Positions 1-7,168 of a stretch of DNA of 33,290 nt are shown here, piece after piece. A program made the translations under genes and the position numbers. This DNA comes from Coriobacteriia bacterium (GTDB taxonomy: Bacteria; Actinomycetota; Coriobacteriia; Anaerosomatales; Anaerosomataceae). The stretch is taken from assembly GCA_016938395.1 (NCBI GenBank), contig JAFGUS010000081.1, positions 1 through 33,290 on the forward strand. The letters are read 5' to 3'. Under the pieces are notes generated by a model. It saw nothing but the letters and a program-made list of their open reading frames with translations. It ran no database searches and was not told where the DNA came from. Positions within the stretch are counted from its first letter, which is position 1, and every line of letters starts with the position of its first letter.

Positions 1-57
1 GACCCGAATGCGCACGCCCTCCAGTACTCCCTTGGCGAGGGACATGGCGTCGCTCAC
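1..57 (-). CDS. 5' end of an unidentified gene, cut by the window edge
   Basis: Downstream of the RNase D stop on the same strand, a reading frame opens with GTG (or the ATG four codons later) and runs off the window. The visible peptide, MSDAMSLAKGVLEGVRIRV, is too short to assign to a family. The 13-base spacing to the RNase D stop suggests an operon partner. The ribosome binding site is weak, so the start is uncertain and the frame could be spurious. Confidence 0.35.
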   Translation of the reverse strand, partial: MSDAMSLAKGVLEGVRIRV

Positions 58-70
58 GCTGACGGGGCGC

Positions 71-1258
71 TCAGGCGTCTGCATCGGCCCGCTCCCCTGG
101 CTGCAGGCCCGCATCGAGATCGCGCACGACAAGCTTGCCCTGCTCGACGGTCACGGACCTGCGGCCGTCACAGATCGCGGCGAGTTCCTCGCCCACGAGC
201 GTCCGTCGCCACCCCGATGCGAGCGGGTGACCGTCACGCTCGCCGGCGGCGAATCGTTCCAACTCATCGCGTGTAGCGAACATCGTCGCCGCAACGCCGT
301 GCTCGCGTGCCCGCACCCGGCAGACCGCCTGGAGGACGTCGGCGATGGGATGGACGTCGCGCGGGATGCGCGTCCGCTTGGGGAGACGCGGCAGGTCCTC
401 CTCGGGAACGCCCTCACCCGCGATGACCGCCGCCACCAGGCCGGCGCTGTCCCGTCCGGCCACTCGGTCGTTCACGCCACGGATGGCGGCGAGATCCGCG
501 GAGTCCTTGGGTCGCCGGCGCGCGATCTCGATCAGGCTCTCATCGGAGACGAGCCACCGCCGCGGGATGTCGCGGCGCTGAGCCTCGTCCTCGCGCCACG
601 CAGCCACCTCGCGCAACACGGCAAGACCACGACGATCGAGCGAGGAGGCGCGTTTCACCCGCAGGTACTGCGCATGCGGGTCGGTCCGGTACGTCTGAGG
701 ATCCGACAACCGCGCGAAGTCCTCGGCGAGCCACGCGAGCCTACCCTCGGCCTCAAGACGCTCCTTGAGCATCGTGTAGATGCGCGCGAGGTGTACGACG
801 TCGGCCTCCGCGTACGCCAGTTGAGCGCTGCTCAGTGGCCGCGCCGACCAGTCGGTGAACGTGTCGGCCTTGTCGAGCTCCACGCCCAGCATCTCCTTGA
901 CGAGGTTCGCGTAGCCGACCTGTGTGGGAGAACCTGCGAGTGTGGCAGCCACTTGCGTGTCGAAGATGGGTGAGGGGGTCACCCCCGTTGCCCGCAGCAG
1001 GACCTCGACATCCTGTGAGGCGGCGTGGAGGACCTTGACCGTGCGCTCGTCTGAGAGCAGAGCCGCGAGTGCGGCGATCCCATCGCCGAGCGCGATCGCA
1101 TCGATCACGTAGACCGCCTTGGGGGTGGCCATCTGCACGAGGCAGAGACGCGCGAAGTACGTCTTCTCACGCATGAACTCGGTATCGATGGCCACTGCCG
1201 GGGCGCCCGCCAACGCCTCAAGCGCGGTATCCAGAGCCCGTGGGTCGGCGATGTACAA
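71..1258 (-). CDS. rnd: Ribonuclease D (3'-5' exoribonuclease, DEDDy family)
   Basis: Cytoplasmic exonuclease that in known family members trims the 3' ends of tRNA precursors and other structured RNAs. The DEDDy residues are visible: IDTEF (Asp25, Glu27), Asp83 in HAASQDVEVL, and the third motif YAEAD (Tyr149, Asp153). An HRDC-type helical region follows from about residue 205 (RGLAVLREVAAWRE), with a second such region near the C terminus, which is the usual RNase D architecture. The protein is 395 residues, near the family norm. The frame is open 36 codons further upstream, but I place the start at the TTG because GGAGG lies 4 bases before it and homology begins there (YIADPRALD). The gene is divergent from the lipid kinase gene across 94 bp. 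Its predicted leader can fold into two alternative hairpins. Confidence 0.9.
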   Translation of the reverse strand: MYIADPRALDTALEALAGAPAVAIDTEFMREKTYFARLCLVQMATPKAVYVIDAIALGDGIAALAALLSDERTVKVLHAASQDVEVLLRATGVTPSPIFDTQVAATLAGSPTQVGYANLVKEMLGVELDKADTFTDWSARPLSSAQLAYAEADVVHLARIYTMLKERLEAEGRLAWLAEDFARLSDPQTYRTDPHAQYLRVKRASSLDRRGLAVLREVAAWREDEAQRRDIPRRWLVSDESLIEIARRRPKDSADLAAIRGVNDRVAGRDSAGLVAAVIAGEGVPEEDLPRLPKRTRIPRDVHPIADVLQAVCRVRAREHGVAATMFATRDELERFAAGERDGHPLASGWRRTLVGEELAAICDGRRSVTVEQGKLVVRDLDAGLQPGERADADA

Positions 1259-1274
1259 TGGACCTCCAGCACGA

Positions 1275-1302
1275 CCGGTGCGCCCCGCACCGGCGGTGCG
1301 GG
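1275..1302 (-). promoter_or_regulatory. Two mutually exclusive hairpins in the rnd leader
   Basis: Positions 1275-1293 form CCGGTGCG-ccc-CGCACCGG. Positions 1284-1302 form CCCGCACCG-g-CGGTGCGGG. They share the central arm, so only one can form at a time. They lie about 17 bases upstream of the RNase D TTG codon, ending just before its GGAGG. The arrangement resembles an attenuator or a protein-controlled leader. It could also be a double-stranded operator between the divergent genes. Function is inferred from geometry only. Confidence 0.4.
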
Positions 1303-1352
1303 TCCACCCGTCGAGTGTAGCCGAACGCCGTGACACGCACGAGGAGCGCCGG

Positions 1353-2300
1353 TTGAACATCCTCATGGTGACGAACCCGCGGTCGGGGCTTGGCGATCCG
1401 GGACTCTACGAATACGTGCGGGAACTCGGCAGACACCGAAGCGAGGTCACGCTCCGCTTCATGCACGAGGACTCCGACCTGCGCCACCTCTTGCGCGACG
1501 CGAAGGAGTACGCCCGCGTAGTGGCGGTTGGAGGCGACGGGACGGTCTCCGCGGTGGCCTACGCGCTGCGTGACACGGGGATCCCGCTCCTCGCCTTTCC
1601 CGCCGGAACGGCCAACCTCATCGCGCGCAACCTGCATCTGCCGAACGACCCGGTCGAACTCGCACTCATCACCGTCGCGGGGCGCACGGTGCCGATCGAC
1701 CTGGGAGAGCTCGTTGTGGGCGGGAAGCACGGGCTGGCCGAGCGACGTATGGGCTTCGCCATCGCGGCAGGCGTGGGGTTCGACGCCACCGTGATGGAGG
1801 CCGCCGCCGACCTCAAGGCATCACTCGGCGAAGGAGCGTACATCATCGGAGCCCTGCAGAACCTCGCGCCAACCGTGGCGCGGTTCACGCTCGACCTCGA
1901 CGGGCAGACCGTCGAGACAGAGGGTATCGCCGTGCTCATCGTCAACTTCGCGCACATCCAGTTCGACCTCGCGGTGGCGCACGGGAGCGATGCGCAGGAC
2001 GGTCTCTTTGAGGTCGTCGTGCTCAAGACGCGCACGGCGGCAGGCCTGTTGCCCGCCATCTGGGCGGCCCTCATCGACCGGCTCCAGCACCATCCCGCGC
2101 GCCCCGGCCTCGAGATCCACTCGGCACGCGTCGTGCGCGTGGACACCGAGCCCGCGCTGCCGATCGAGTACGACGGCGAGGTTCCCTCGTGCACGACGCC
2201 GGTTTCGGCCCACGTCCTCCCCCGAGCCGCGACCTTCATCGTCTCCGAGGAGAACCCGCTGCCGCGAGACACGTTCGGCGAGACGGATGCCGGAGCCTGA
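1353..2300 (+). CDS. Diacylglycerol kinase family lipid kinase (YegS/DagK-like)
   Basis: A 315-residue protein with the DAGK catalytic domain. The nucleotide-binding motif VAVGGDGTVS (GGDGT at residues 60-64) is intact, preceded by the N-terminal strand MVTNPRSG typical of the family. The C-terminal half (FDLAVAHGSDAQDGLFEVVVLK, then IEYDGE) matches the second lobe of the family. Members phosphorylate diacylglycerol or related lipids with ATP to recycle lipid headgroup precursors; the exact substrate cannot be read from sequence. The TTG start is chosen because GAGGAG precedes it by 6 bases; a longer frame exists but overlaps rnd. The stop codon abuts the stop of the convergent transpeptidase gene with no base between. 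Confidence 0.87.
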   Translation: MNILMVTNPRSGLGDPGLYEYVRELGRHRSEVTLRFMHEDSDLRHLLRDAKEYARVVAVGGDGTVSAVAYALRDTGIPLLAFPAGTANLIARNLHLPNDPVELALITVAGRTVPIDLGELVVGGKHGLAERRMGFAIAAGVGFDATVMEAAADLKASLGEGAYIIGALQNLAPTVARFTLDLDGQTVETEGIAVLIVNFAHIQFDLAVAHGSDAQDGLFEVVVLKTRTAAGLLPAIWAALIDRLQHHPARPGLEIHSARVVRVDTEPALPIEYDGEVPSCTTPVSAHVLPRAATFIVSEENPLPRDTFGETDAGA

Positions 2301-4004
2301 CTACTCCCGAGTCTGCACGAGCGTGCCGAGCGGCACGCGCGGGAACAGGTCGAGGATCTCGGCGTTGTACAAACGGATGCAGCCGTGGGACGCCATCGTA
2401 CCGATGACCCACGGCTCGTTCGTGCCGTGGATGCCGTATCCCGTGTAGTAGAAGGTCGATCCGTTCCAGCGATACAGTCGCATCTTGCGCGGACCATACA
2501 CGCCCAGCGGGTCGGTGTAATACTTCGAATCGATCCGCCAGAGCGCGGCCGGCGTCGGCGTGCTCGGTTTGCCAATGGCGATGCGATAGCTCTTCACGAA
2601 TACGTCGTCCTTGAACCAGTAGAGCCGGAAGTCGGACTTGTCTATCACGATCGACGTAGGAGCCGGATACGTGTGCCGGCGGTAGGTCGCACTCGTCGCC
2701 GTCTCACGCGCGTCGGGGTTGCGCGCGACGATCCGGTATGTGGAGCCATCGGCGGGCGTGGGCAGGATTCCAAAGTCCACCGTCGCGTATCCCTGGACCG
2801 AGCGTGTCGCCACGAGCGTGGTGCCTGCGTAGACCTTGAACTCGGTGGTGTTGACCCCGCTCGCCACGACCACACGCGCCTTCTTGCCCAGACGGGACCC
2901 CGGCGTGGGGGCGATGATGCGCGGCGCGGTCGGTGCGCCGGTGAGCTCTTTGGCGAGACCCGCCGAGAGCACAGATGTCCCGCCGTAGAGGCGCGCGGCG
3001 GTCACGATACCCGCAGAGCGGTCGAGATATCCCGCTGCGGCCTTGCCGAGGGTGTCGGGAAGCACGTGAAGGAGCGCGCCGCCCATCCGCCCGATATGTG
3101 TCGCGCCGGTGAGGGCGTCGGGAACGGTGGAGGAGAGTCCGACCGTCGGAGACGTGAGCCAGCCGGCCGTACGCGCGCTCGTGGCAACCTGCGTGGCCGT
3201 CGCGTACCGGTCGCCGCCGGCCCACCGGGCGGTGGCGCCGAGCGCCGAGTACGTCGCGTCCGACACAACCGCCGGACCTCCCGCGACGATCACACCGCCT
3301 GCGGGCAGTGATGCCAGAACCGACGCCGTCGCGGGGGGCACCCGATCTCGCTCGACAAGCAGGATCGGGGTGCCCGTGCGGGCAGAGACCGCGGAGAGCG
3401 CGAGCGCGTCGACGAACCCGGCCGCGTTGGTACCGTTGGCGATCAGGGCACGCGCGGGAGCGGGGCGCGCCGTGTCCGAGGCGACTGCCGAGGCCCGAGC
3501 GGCGATACCCGCCGCGAGCGTGTACCGGTCGCCATCGAGCCACGGCTGCTCGACCTGCCCGGCCCCCATGATGCCCTCGAGCTCGGCCACAACGGGGTCG
3601 GGAACCGCAACCGGTCCACCCACAACGGTCACCGAGACGGTCGAGTTGACCGAGCGCATCTGCTCGAGAGTGGTGCGCACCGAGTCAGGGACCCCCGCCG
3701 CGCTGACGAGCAACAACGGGGCATCGTACGCCCAGCACAGACTGGCTGCGGCAAGCGGGTCGGACAGGGCGCGGTTCTCGCCCGAGGCGACGATCACATG
3801 GTCGACACCCGACCACCCAGGGAAGGCATCTTCGGCGATGGCGACCGCGGTCGCGTACCGGTCCGCGCCGGCGATCCGCTCGGCCGAGAGTACGACGCGA
3901 TACGTCCCTGTGGGCCACGGATCAGCGGCGGATGCAGGCACGAGGCCACCGGCGAGAAGCACCATCGTGAGTGATAGGACCGTGAAAGCCCTCAGTGGCC
4001 GCAT
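2301..4004 (-). CDS. Secreted L,D-transpeptidase with three CWB2 wall-binding repeats
   Basis: A 567-residue exported protein. Residues 1-26 form a signal peptide (basic MRPLR, hydrophobic core, then ASA before AADP). Residues about 40-340 hold three cell wall-binding repeat 2 units, each opening with a variant of the AGADRYATA / LDGDRYTLA / AGGDRYATA motif and containing the VVGGP or VAGGP turn. After a linker resembling an Ig-like segment, a YkuD L,D-transpeptidase domain occupies about 445-567 with the catalytic motif SHGCIRL (Cys542) and an upstream GIHG. YkuD enzymes form 3-3 cross-links in peptidoglycan or attach proteins to it; the CWB2 repeats would hold the enzyme on the wall. A good ribosome site (GGAAGGAG) precedes the ATG. 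The gene follows the alpha/beta hydrolase gene on the same strand and has its own -10 element. Confidence 0.92.
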   Translation of the reverse strand: MRPLRAFTVLSLTMVLLAGGLVPASAADPWPTGTYRVVLSAERIAGADRYATAVAIAEDAFPGWSGVDHVIVASGENRALSDPLAAASLCWAYDAPLLLVSAAGVPDSVRTTLEQMRSVNSTVSVTVVGGPVAVPDPVVAELEGIMGAGQVEQPWLDGDRYTLAAGIAARASAVASDTARPAPARALIANGTNAAGFVDALALSAVSARTGTPILLVERDRVPPATASVLASLPAGGVIVAGGPAVVSDATYSALGATARWAGGDRYATATQVATSARTAGWLTSPTVGLSSTVPDALTGATHIGRMGGALLHVLPDTLGKAAAGYLDRSAGIVTAARLYGGTSVLSAGLAKELTGAPTAPRIIAPTPGSRLGKKARVVVASGVNTTEFKVYAGTTLVATRSVQGYATVDFGILPTPADGSTYRIVARNPDARETATSATYRRHTYPAPTSIVIDKSDFRLYWFKDDVFVKSYRIAIGKPSTPTPAALWRIDSKYYTDPLGVYGPRKMRLYRWNGSTFYYTGYGIHGTNEPWVIGTMASHGCIRLYNAEILDLFPRVPLGTLVQTRE

Positions 4005-4030
4005 CGCGACTCCTTCCGTTGCATACGCTC

Positions 4031-4036
4031 AGTATA
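4031..4036 (-). promoter_or_regulatory. Putative -10 element (TATACT) for the L,D-transpeptidase gene
   Basis: TATACT in the context CCGCTATACTG lies 27 bases upstream of the transpeptidase ATG, in the 41-bp gap after the hydrolase stop. No convincing -35 hexamer is seen at 16-18 bp. The same CCGCTATACTG string occurs before the gene at 32326-33036. Confidence 0.4.
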
Positions 4037-4045
4037 GCGGGGACG

Positions 4046-5065
4046 TCAGTCGGGAGGCGAGAAGCAGCCCTCGTTGTCGGTGGGAAGCGTGTCCAGGAAG
4101 CGATAGACGGCGTTCACGAACGGCTCGGGCCGCTCCTCGTGCGGAACGTGGCCGGCCGACTCGATGCTCACATACTCGGCACCCGGGATCTCTGCGGCAA
4201 GCCGCTCGGCATCGGCGGGCGGCACCACCGCGTCTTCGGCGCCCGTCACCACCAGGGTGGGGCAGGCGATCTCGCCGACGCGCTCGGCGAGCCGCTGCGG
4301 AGAGCGAGCGACCGTAAGCTCCCACAGGGCGCGGTCCCAGTCGGCTACCTGAAGCGGAGCGCGGTACCCGGCCCGGATCTCGGGCGTGATGAGCGAGGGG
4401 TCGTACCAGGCGAACTCGAGGAAGCGGTCACCCGCGCCACCACCGATCGAGCGCGCGATGAGGGGACCGATGCGCCTGATCTGCGGCGTGGTGAGCAGCG
4501 GATAGACGAGTGCGGGCGGGCCGCCCTCGGTGTAGACGGCCGCGTCGACGAGCACGAGCGCCTCCACGCGGTCGGGATGTTCGAGCGCGGTGAGCACCGC
4601 GATCGAGCCGCCCGCCGAGTGACCTACGAGAACTGCCCGGTCGATCCCCCACGCGTCGAGCAGGGCCACCACCAGATCGGCCTGCGCCGCGGGCGAGTAG
4701 GGGCTGCCGTCAGCGTATGCCTCTGGATCCCATTCACCCGGCATGGGTCGCTGCGTCAGGCCGAACGCTGGCCGGTCGAACGCAATGACGCGACCTCGTT
4801 CGGTAAGCGGAGCGACCACGTCGCGCCACGAGAAGGTGCTCGCGCCGAAGCCGTGCAGGAGCACGGTCGCAGGCTCCCCCGACCCAGCCTCGGTGTAGTG
4901 CACCTCGATACCCTCGGCCGTGACGAAACGCGAGTCGGGACCGGCAAGAGAGCGCGCCGCGACCGCCCCTTCGAGCGGGGGGATCGGAACGAGGAGCGGG
5001 CCGACGAGCGCGAGCACCACCAGCGCGGCGAGCACCGTCAAGAGGATTCGGACCCAGCGCTTCAT
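4046..5065 (-). CDS. Membrane-anchored alpha/beta-fold hydrolase
   Basis: A 339-residue protein with one N-terminal membrane helix (residues 5-27) followed by an alpha/beta hydrolase domain. The oxyanion loop HGFGAS (71-76), the nucleophile elbow VGHSAGG (Ser150), the acid GAEDAVV (Asp278) and the catalytic AGHVPHEE (His306) are all present, so the enzyme should be active. The lid region is ordinary for esterase, epoxide hydrolase or haloperoxidase-like members; the substrate cannot be predicted. The helix lacks a clear signal peptidase site, so it is probably an anchor with the catalytic domain outside the cytoplasm. A GAGGTGG ribosome site precedes the ATG. The last gene before it on this strand is a tRNA, so it may start its own transcript. 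Confidence 0.85.
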   Translation of the reverse strand: MKRWVRILLTVLAALVVLALVGPLLVPIPPLEGAVAARSLAGPDSRFVTAEGIEVHYTEAGSGEPATVLLHGFGASTFSWRDVVAPLTERGRVIAFDRPAFGLTQRPMPGEWDPEAYADGSPYSPAAQADLVVALLDAWGIDRAVLVGHSAGGSIAVLTALEHPDRVEALVLVDAAVYTEGGPPALVYPLLTTPQIRRIGPLIARSIGGGAGDRFLEFAWYDPSLITPEIRAGYRAPLQVADWDRALWELTVARSPQRLAERVGEIACPTLVVTGAEDAVVPPADAERLAAEIPGAEYVSIESAGHVPHEERPEPFVNAVYRFLDTLPTDNEGCFSPPD

Positions 5066-5144
5066 ATGCCCACCTCACCGCACGACGACCGTCGCGTACC
5101 CGTCTCCGGCACCCGGGCGGCATCCTTCGCCCCGGATACATCAC

Positions 5145-5171
5145 GGGGCCCCGGCTTCTGGCCGGGACCCC
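5145..5171 (-). terminator. GC-rich hairpin downstream of tRNA-Val
   Basis: On the minus strand GGGGTCCCGGC pairs with GCCGGGGCCCC through 11 pairs, one of them U-G, around a 5-base loop. On the plus strand the same position would be a C-A mismatch, so the hairpin favours minus-strand RNA. It starts 10 bases after the tRNA CCA end. No U-run follows, so it may be a factor-assisted stop or a processing signal. Confidence 0.5.
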
Positions 5172-5181
5172 GATCGTGTCA

Positions 5182-5256
5182 TGGTGGGCGCTAGAGGATT
5201 TGAACCTCTGACCCCTTCCGCGTCAAGGAAGTGCTCTCCCCCTGAGCTAAGCGCCC
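5182..5256 (-). tRNA. tRNA-Val (anticodon GAC)
   Basis: The minus strand folds as a cloverleaf: acceptor GGGCGCT/AGCGCCC, D-arm GCTC..GAGC, anticodon stem CTTCC/GGAAG with loop TTGACGC (GAC at positions 34-36), and T-arm AGAGG-TTCAAAT-CCTCT. The CCA end is encoded. A predicted promoter lies just upstream. Confidence 0.95.
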
Positions 5257-5283
5257 GTAGCCGCCTCAAGAGCAGCGACGACT

Positions 5284-5312
5284 ATTGTAACAGGCTCAAG
5301 CCGATGTGCCAG
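5284..5312 (-). promoter_or_regulatory. Predicted sigma-70-type promoter of tRNA-Val
   Basis: On the minus strand a -35 box CTGGCA (5307-5312) is separated by 17 bp from a -10 box TACAAT (5284-5289; 5 of 6 match to consensus). Transcription would begin about 20 bases before the mature tRNA. Confidence 0.55.
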
Positions 5313-5341
5313 ACCCCACTTCAGGCCCCTCGTGGCGCCTG

Positions 5342-5371
5342 TTGCACGCCCGTTTACGACCGTGGTAGTCT
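5342..5371 (+). promoter_or_regulatory. Possible promoter of tRNA-Gly
   Basis: TTGCAC (5342-5347), 18 bp, then TAGTCT (5366-5371), just before tRNA-Gly. Both hexamers match consensus only partially. The position is right but the support is weak. Confidence 0.3.
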
Positions 5372-5382
5372 ACCCCTTGCGC

Positions 5383-5458
5383 GCGGACGTGGCTCAGTTG
5401 GTAGAGCACAACCTTGCCAAGGTTGGGGTCGCGGGTTCGAATCCCGTCGTCCGCTCCA
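5383..5458 (+). tRNA. tRNA-Gly (anticodon GCC)
   Basis: Cloverleaf with acceptor GCGGACG/CGTCCGC, D-arm GCTC..GAGC, anticodon stem CAACC/GGTTG with loop TTGCCAA (GCC), T-arm GCGGG-TTCGAAT-CCCGT, discriminator T and encoded CCA. It is 76 nt long and is the first gene of a plus-strand pair with tRNA-Cys. Confidence 0.96.
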
Positions 5459-5470
5459 TCGATACTCCGG

Positions 5471-5519
5471 AGGTCGGCCCCAGGGGCAGCGTGACAGGCC
5501 CGCGCGGCCGACCTTCTTT
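5471..5519 (+). terminator. Terminator-like hairpin between tRNA-Gly and tRNA-Cys
   Basis: AGGTCGGCC (5471-5479) pairs perfectly with GGCCGACCT (5506-5514) and is followed by TCTTT. The 26-nt loop is long for an intrinsic terminator. It may give partial termination between the two tRNAs or serve as a processing structure. Confidence 0.45.
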
Positions 5520-5545
5520 GACATGGGAGCAGCGTTCTCCCCATC

Positions 5546-5619
5546 GGCGACGTCGCCAAGTGGTAAGGCAGAGGCCTGCAAAGCCTTTATCCCCGGTTCG
5601 AATCCGGGCGTCGCCTCCA
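5546..5619 (+). tRNA. tRNA-Cys (anticodon GCA)
   Basis: Cloverleaf with acceptor GGCGACG/CGTCGCC, anticodon stem GAGGC/GCCTT around loop CTGCAAA (GCA), T-arm CCCGG-TTCGAAT-CCGGG and encoded CCA. It is 74 nt long and lies 87 nt downstream of tRNA-Gly. Confidence 0.95.
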
Positions 5620-5628
5620 GACAGACCT

Positions 5629-5658
5629 CGTGACCCGTCCGAATCCCGGCGGGTCACG
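5629..5658 (+). terminator. Hairpin after tRNA-Cys
   Basis: CGTGACCCG pairs with CGGGTCACG (9 bp) around a 12-nt loop, 9 bases after the tRNA. No U-run follows. It is the likely end of the tRNA transcript, before the antiporter operon. Confidence 0.4.
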
Positions 5659-5779
5659 TGCGTTCTCCGGACCGTAGCGTGCTCATCGTGAGGACGCCGC
5701 GTCCGTCCGCTTGAGGCACGTCGGCCTGTCGATGTGCTATCGTGCTGCACCACCTGCCGAACCCGCCCCGGGGAGTGAC

Positions 5780-6313
5780 GTGTCCGGTACCCCCACACAG
5801 ATCAGCACGCGCGAGCGCTTGCGTCATCTGTTCTGGCGCACCGTCGGCCTCACCCTTGTCTGGGTGGTGATCACCGAGGCCGCGGTGTCCTCGTTCGCCG
5901 TCGGCATCCCGCTCGCGCTGCTCGGCGCCGCGCTCTCGGTCATTGTGCAGCCCCGTTCGCTCTCTGCGGTCTACGTCCCCGGTGTCATGCGTTACCTGGC
6001 GTTCTTCGCCATCCAGTCGCTTCTCGGCGGCGTCGATGTCGCACGCCGGGCGCTCTCCCCTTCCATGCCGCTCGACCCGGCATGCGTGCGGTATCCACTC
6101 CGGATCGCGGGCGACGGCCCGCGTGTGGTCTTCGCCAACACCATCAGCCTGCTCCCGGGCACCCTGAGTGCTCGCTTCCTCGGCGACGTCATCGAGGTCC
6201 ACGTGCTCGACAACCACGCGCGCGTCCTCGACGACCTCGCACGTGTGGAGGAACGTGTGGCCGGACTGTTCGGCACGAACCTCCCGCCGTATGAGGCCGG
6301 TGAGGGCCGGTGA
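5780..6313 (+). CDS. mrpE: Mrp/Mnh cation-proton antiporter subunit E
   Basis: First gene of a nine-gene antiporter operon. The 177-residue protein has the MNHE family layout: N-terminal membrane helices (WRTVGLTLVWVVITEAAV, then VGIPLALLGAALSVIV) and a cytoplasmic C-terminal part with the family signature NTISLLPGTLSARFLGDVIEVHVLD. In Mrp complexes MrpE is an accessory membrane subunit needed for stability or activity rather than the ion channel itself. The GTG start is chosen because GGGGAG lies 4 bases upstream; an ATG 69 bases further upstream lacks a ribosome site. About 40 bases before the GTG is TGCTATCGT, which could be an extended -10 box, but no good -35 is visible. The stop overlaps the next start as GTGA. 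Confidence 0.92.
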   Translation: MSGTPTQISTRERLRHLFWRTVGLTLVWVVITEAAVSSFAVGIPLALLGAALSVIVQPRSLSAVYVPGVMRYLAFFAIQSLLGGVDVARRALSPSMPLDPACVRYPLRIAGDGPRVVFANTISLLPGTLSARFLGDVIEVHVLDNHARVLDDLARVEERVAGLFGTNLPPYEAGEGR

Positions 6314-6570
6314 CGCTCGCCCTCGAGATCCTCGCGTTCACGATCATGGCCACTGTGGCGCTCGGCATCTACCGCATCGAACGAGGGCCCACGGGCGCCG
6401 ACCGGATGCTCGCCGCGATGCTCTTCGGCACCTCGGGTGTGGCGCTCACGCTCGTTCTCGCGGAGATCGCCGGCCTGGGTTCGCTGCGCGACATGGCGCT
6501 CGTGTTCGCGCTCCTCGGCGCGCTCACATCTGTCTCGTTCGTGAAGCGCGCCTGGGGGGCCGAGCGATGA
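6310..6570 (+). CDS. mrpF: Mrp/Mnh antiporter subunit F
   Basis: An 86-residue protein with three predicted membrane helices, matching MrpF in size and in the conserved IERGPTGADRMLA segment between helices 1 and 2. MrpF is a small membrane subunit of the Mrp Na+/H+ antiporter. The GTG start overlaps the mrpE stop by 4 bases, implying translational coupling, and its own stop overlaps mrpG as ATGA. Confidence 0.93.
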   Translation: MTLALEILAFTIMATVALGIYRIERGPTGADRMLAAMLFGTSGVALTLVLAEIAGLGSLRDMALVFALLGALTSVSFVKRAWGAER

Positions 6571-6887
6571 CGCTCCCGGCAACCTTCGGTGAGTGGATCA
6601 GCGCGGCGTTGTTCGCCGCGGGCGCGTTCTTCTTCCTTGCGGGATCGGTCGGGCTCGTGCGGTTCCCCGACGTGTACGCACGCCTTCACGCGCTCACGAA
6701 GGCCGACAACCTCGGCCTGGGCTTCGTGATCACCGGACTCGCGGTGGGTGCAGACTCCTGGATCGTCGTCGTCAAGCTCTACCTGATCTGGCTGCTGGTC
6801 ATCGTCACCAGCGCGACCGCCTGCTACCTTGTCGCCAACGCTGCACGCTCGAGCGGTCTGGAGCCGTGGAGGGCCGAGGACCGATGA
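6567..6887 (+). CDS. mrpG: Mrp/Mnh antiporter subunit G
   Basis: A 106-residue, three-helix membrane protein carrying the MrpG signature GLVRFPDVYARLHALTKADNLG. This is the small G subunit of the antiporter. The ATG start overlaps the mrpF stop by 4 bases and the stop overlaps the next start by 4 bases. Confidence 0.94.
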   Translation: MTLPATFGEWISAALFAAGAFFFLAGSVGLVRFPDVYARLHALTKADNLGLGFVITGLAVGADSWIVVVKLYLIWLLVIVTSATACYLVANAARSSGLEPWRAEDR

Positions 6888-7168
6888 TGCTCGCCTTCGA
6901 CATCCTGCTCGTCGCCACGATCATCTGGATCGCCGTCGGCTCCCTCTCACAGGCCAAGATGTTCAAGTCCGTCGTCATGTTCGTCATCTTCGGCCTGTTC
7001 ATGGCGATCGCCTGGATACGGCTTGCAAGCCCGGATGTGGCTCTGGCCGAGGCCGCGATCGGCGCCGGGGTGACCGGCGCGCTCATGCTCGACGCGATCG
7101 GCCACGTGCGTTCCCGCGAGACCCCCTACCCGACCGGGCCCGAGGGTGCGGGTGAGCCGGATGCCTGA
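6884..7168 (+). CDS. MbhD-type (DUF4040) antiporter subunit
   Basis: A 94-residue protein with about three membrane helices. The segment LFMAIAWIRLASPDVALAEAAIGAGVTGALML is the hallmark of the DUF4040/MbhD domain. In classical Mrp this domain is part of the C-terminal region of the large MrpA chain; in archaeal membrane-bound hydrogenase it is the separate MbhD subunit. Here it is a free-standing gene placed as in the hydrogenase-type order. The domain belongs to the lateral proton path in solved Mrp and MBH structures. The start is the ATG in ATGA overlapping the mrpG stop; a second ATG follows immediately. Confidence 0.88.
   Translation: MMLAFDILLVATIIWIAVGSLSQAKMFKSVVMFVIFGLFMAIAWIRLASPDVALAEAAIGAGVTGALMLDAIGHVRSRETPYPTGPEGAGEPDA

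Noticed and set aside
940..955. TGGCAG-CCAC-TTGC as a sigma-54 promoter
   Set aside because: The spacing between GG and GC is one base short and it lies inside rnd.
8..973. Plus-strand frame of 321 codons opposite rnd
   Set aside because: It lies antisense to a gene with complete DEDDy motifs, has no ribosome site and no recognisable domain. Long antisense frames are common at this GC content.
5518..5523. TTGACA just upstream of tRNA-Cys as a -35 box
   Set aside because: A -10 at 17 bp would fall on the first base of the tRNA, too late to transcribe it. Probably coincidental within the hairpin's U-rich tail.
5332..5691. Open frames running across the tRNA cluster
   Set aside because: They translate tRNA sequences and hairpins and have no ribosome site or domain.
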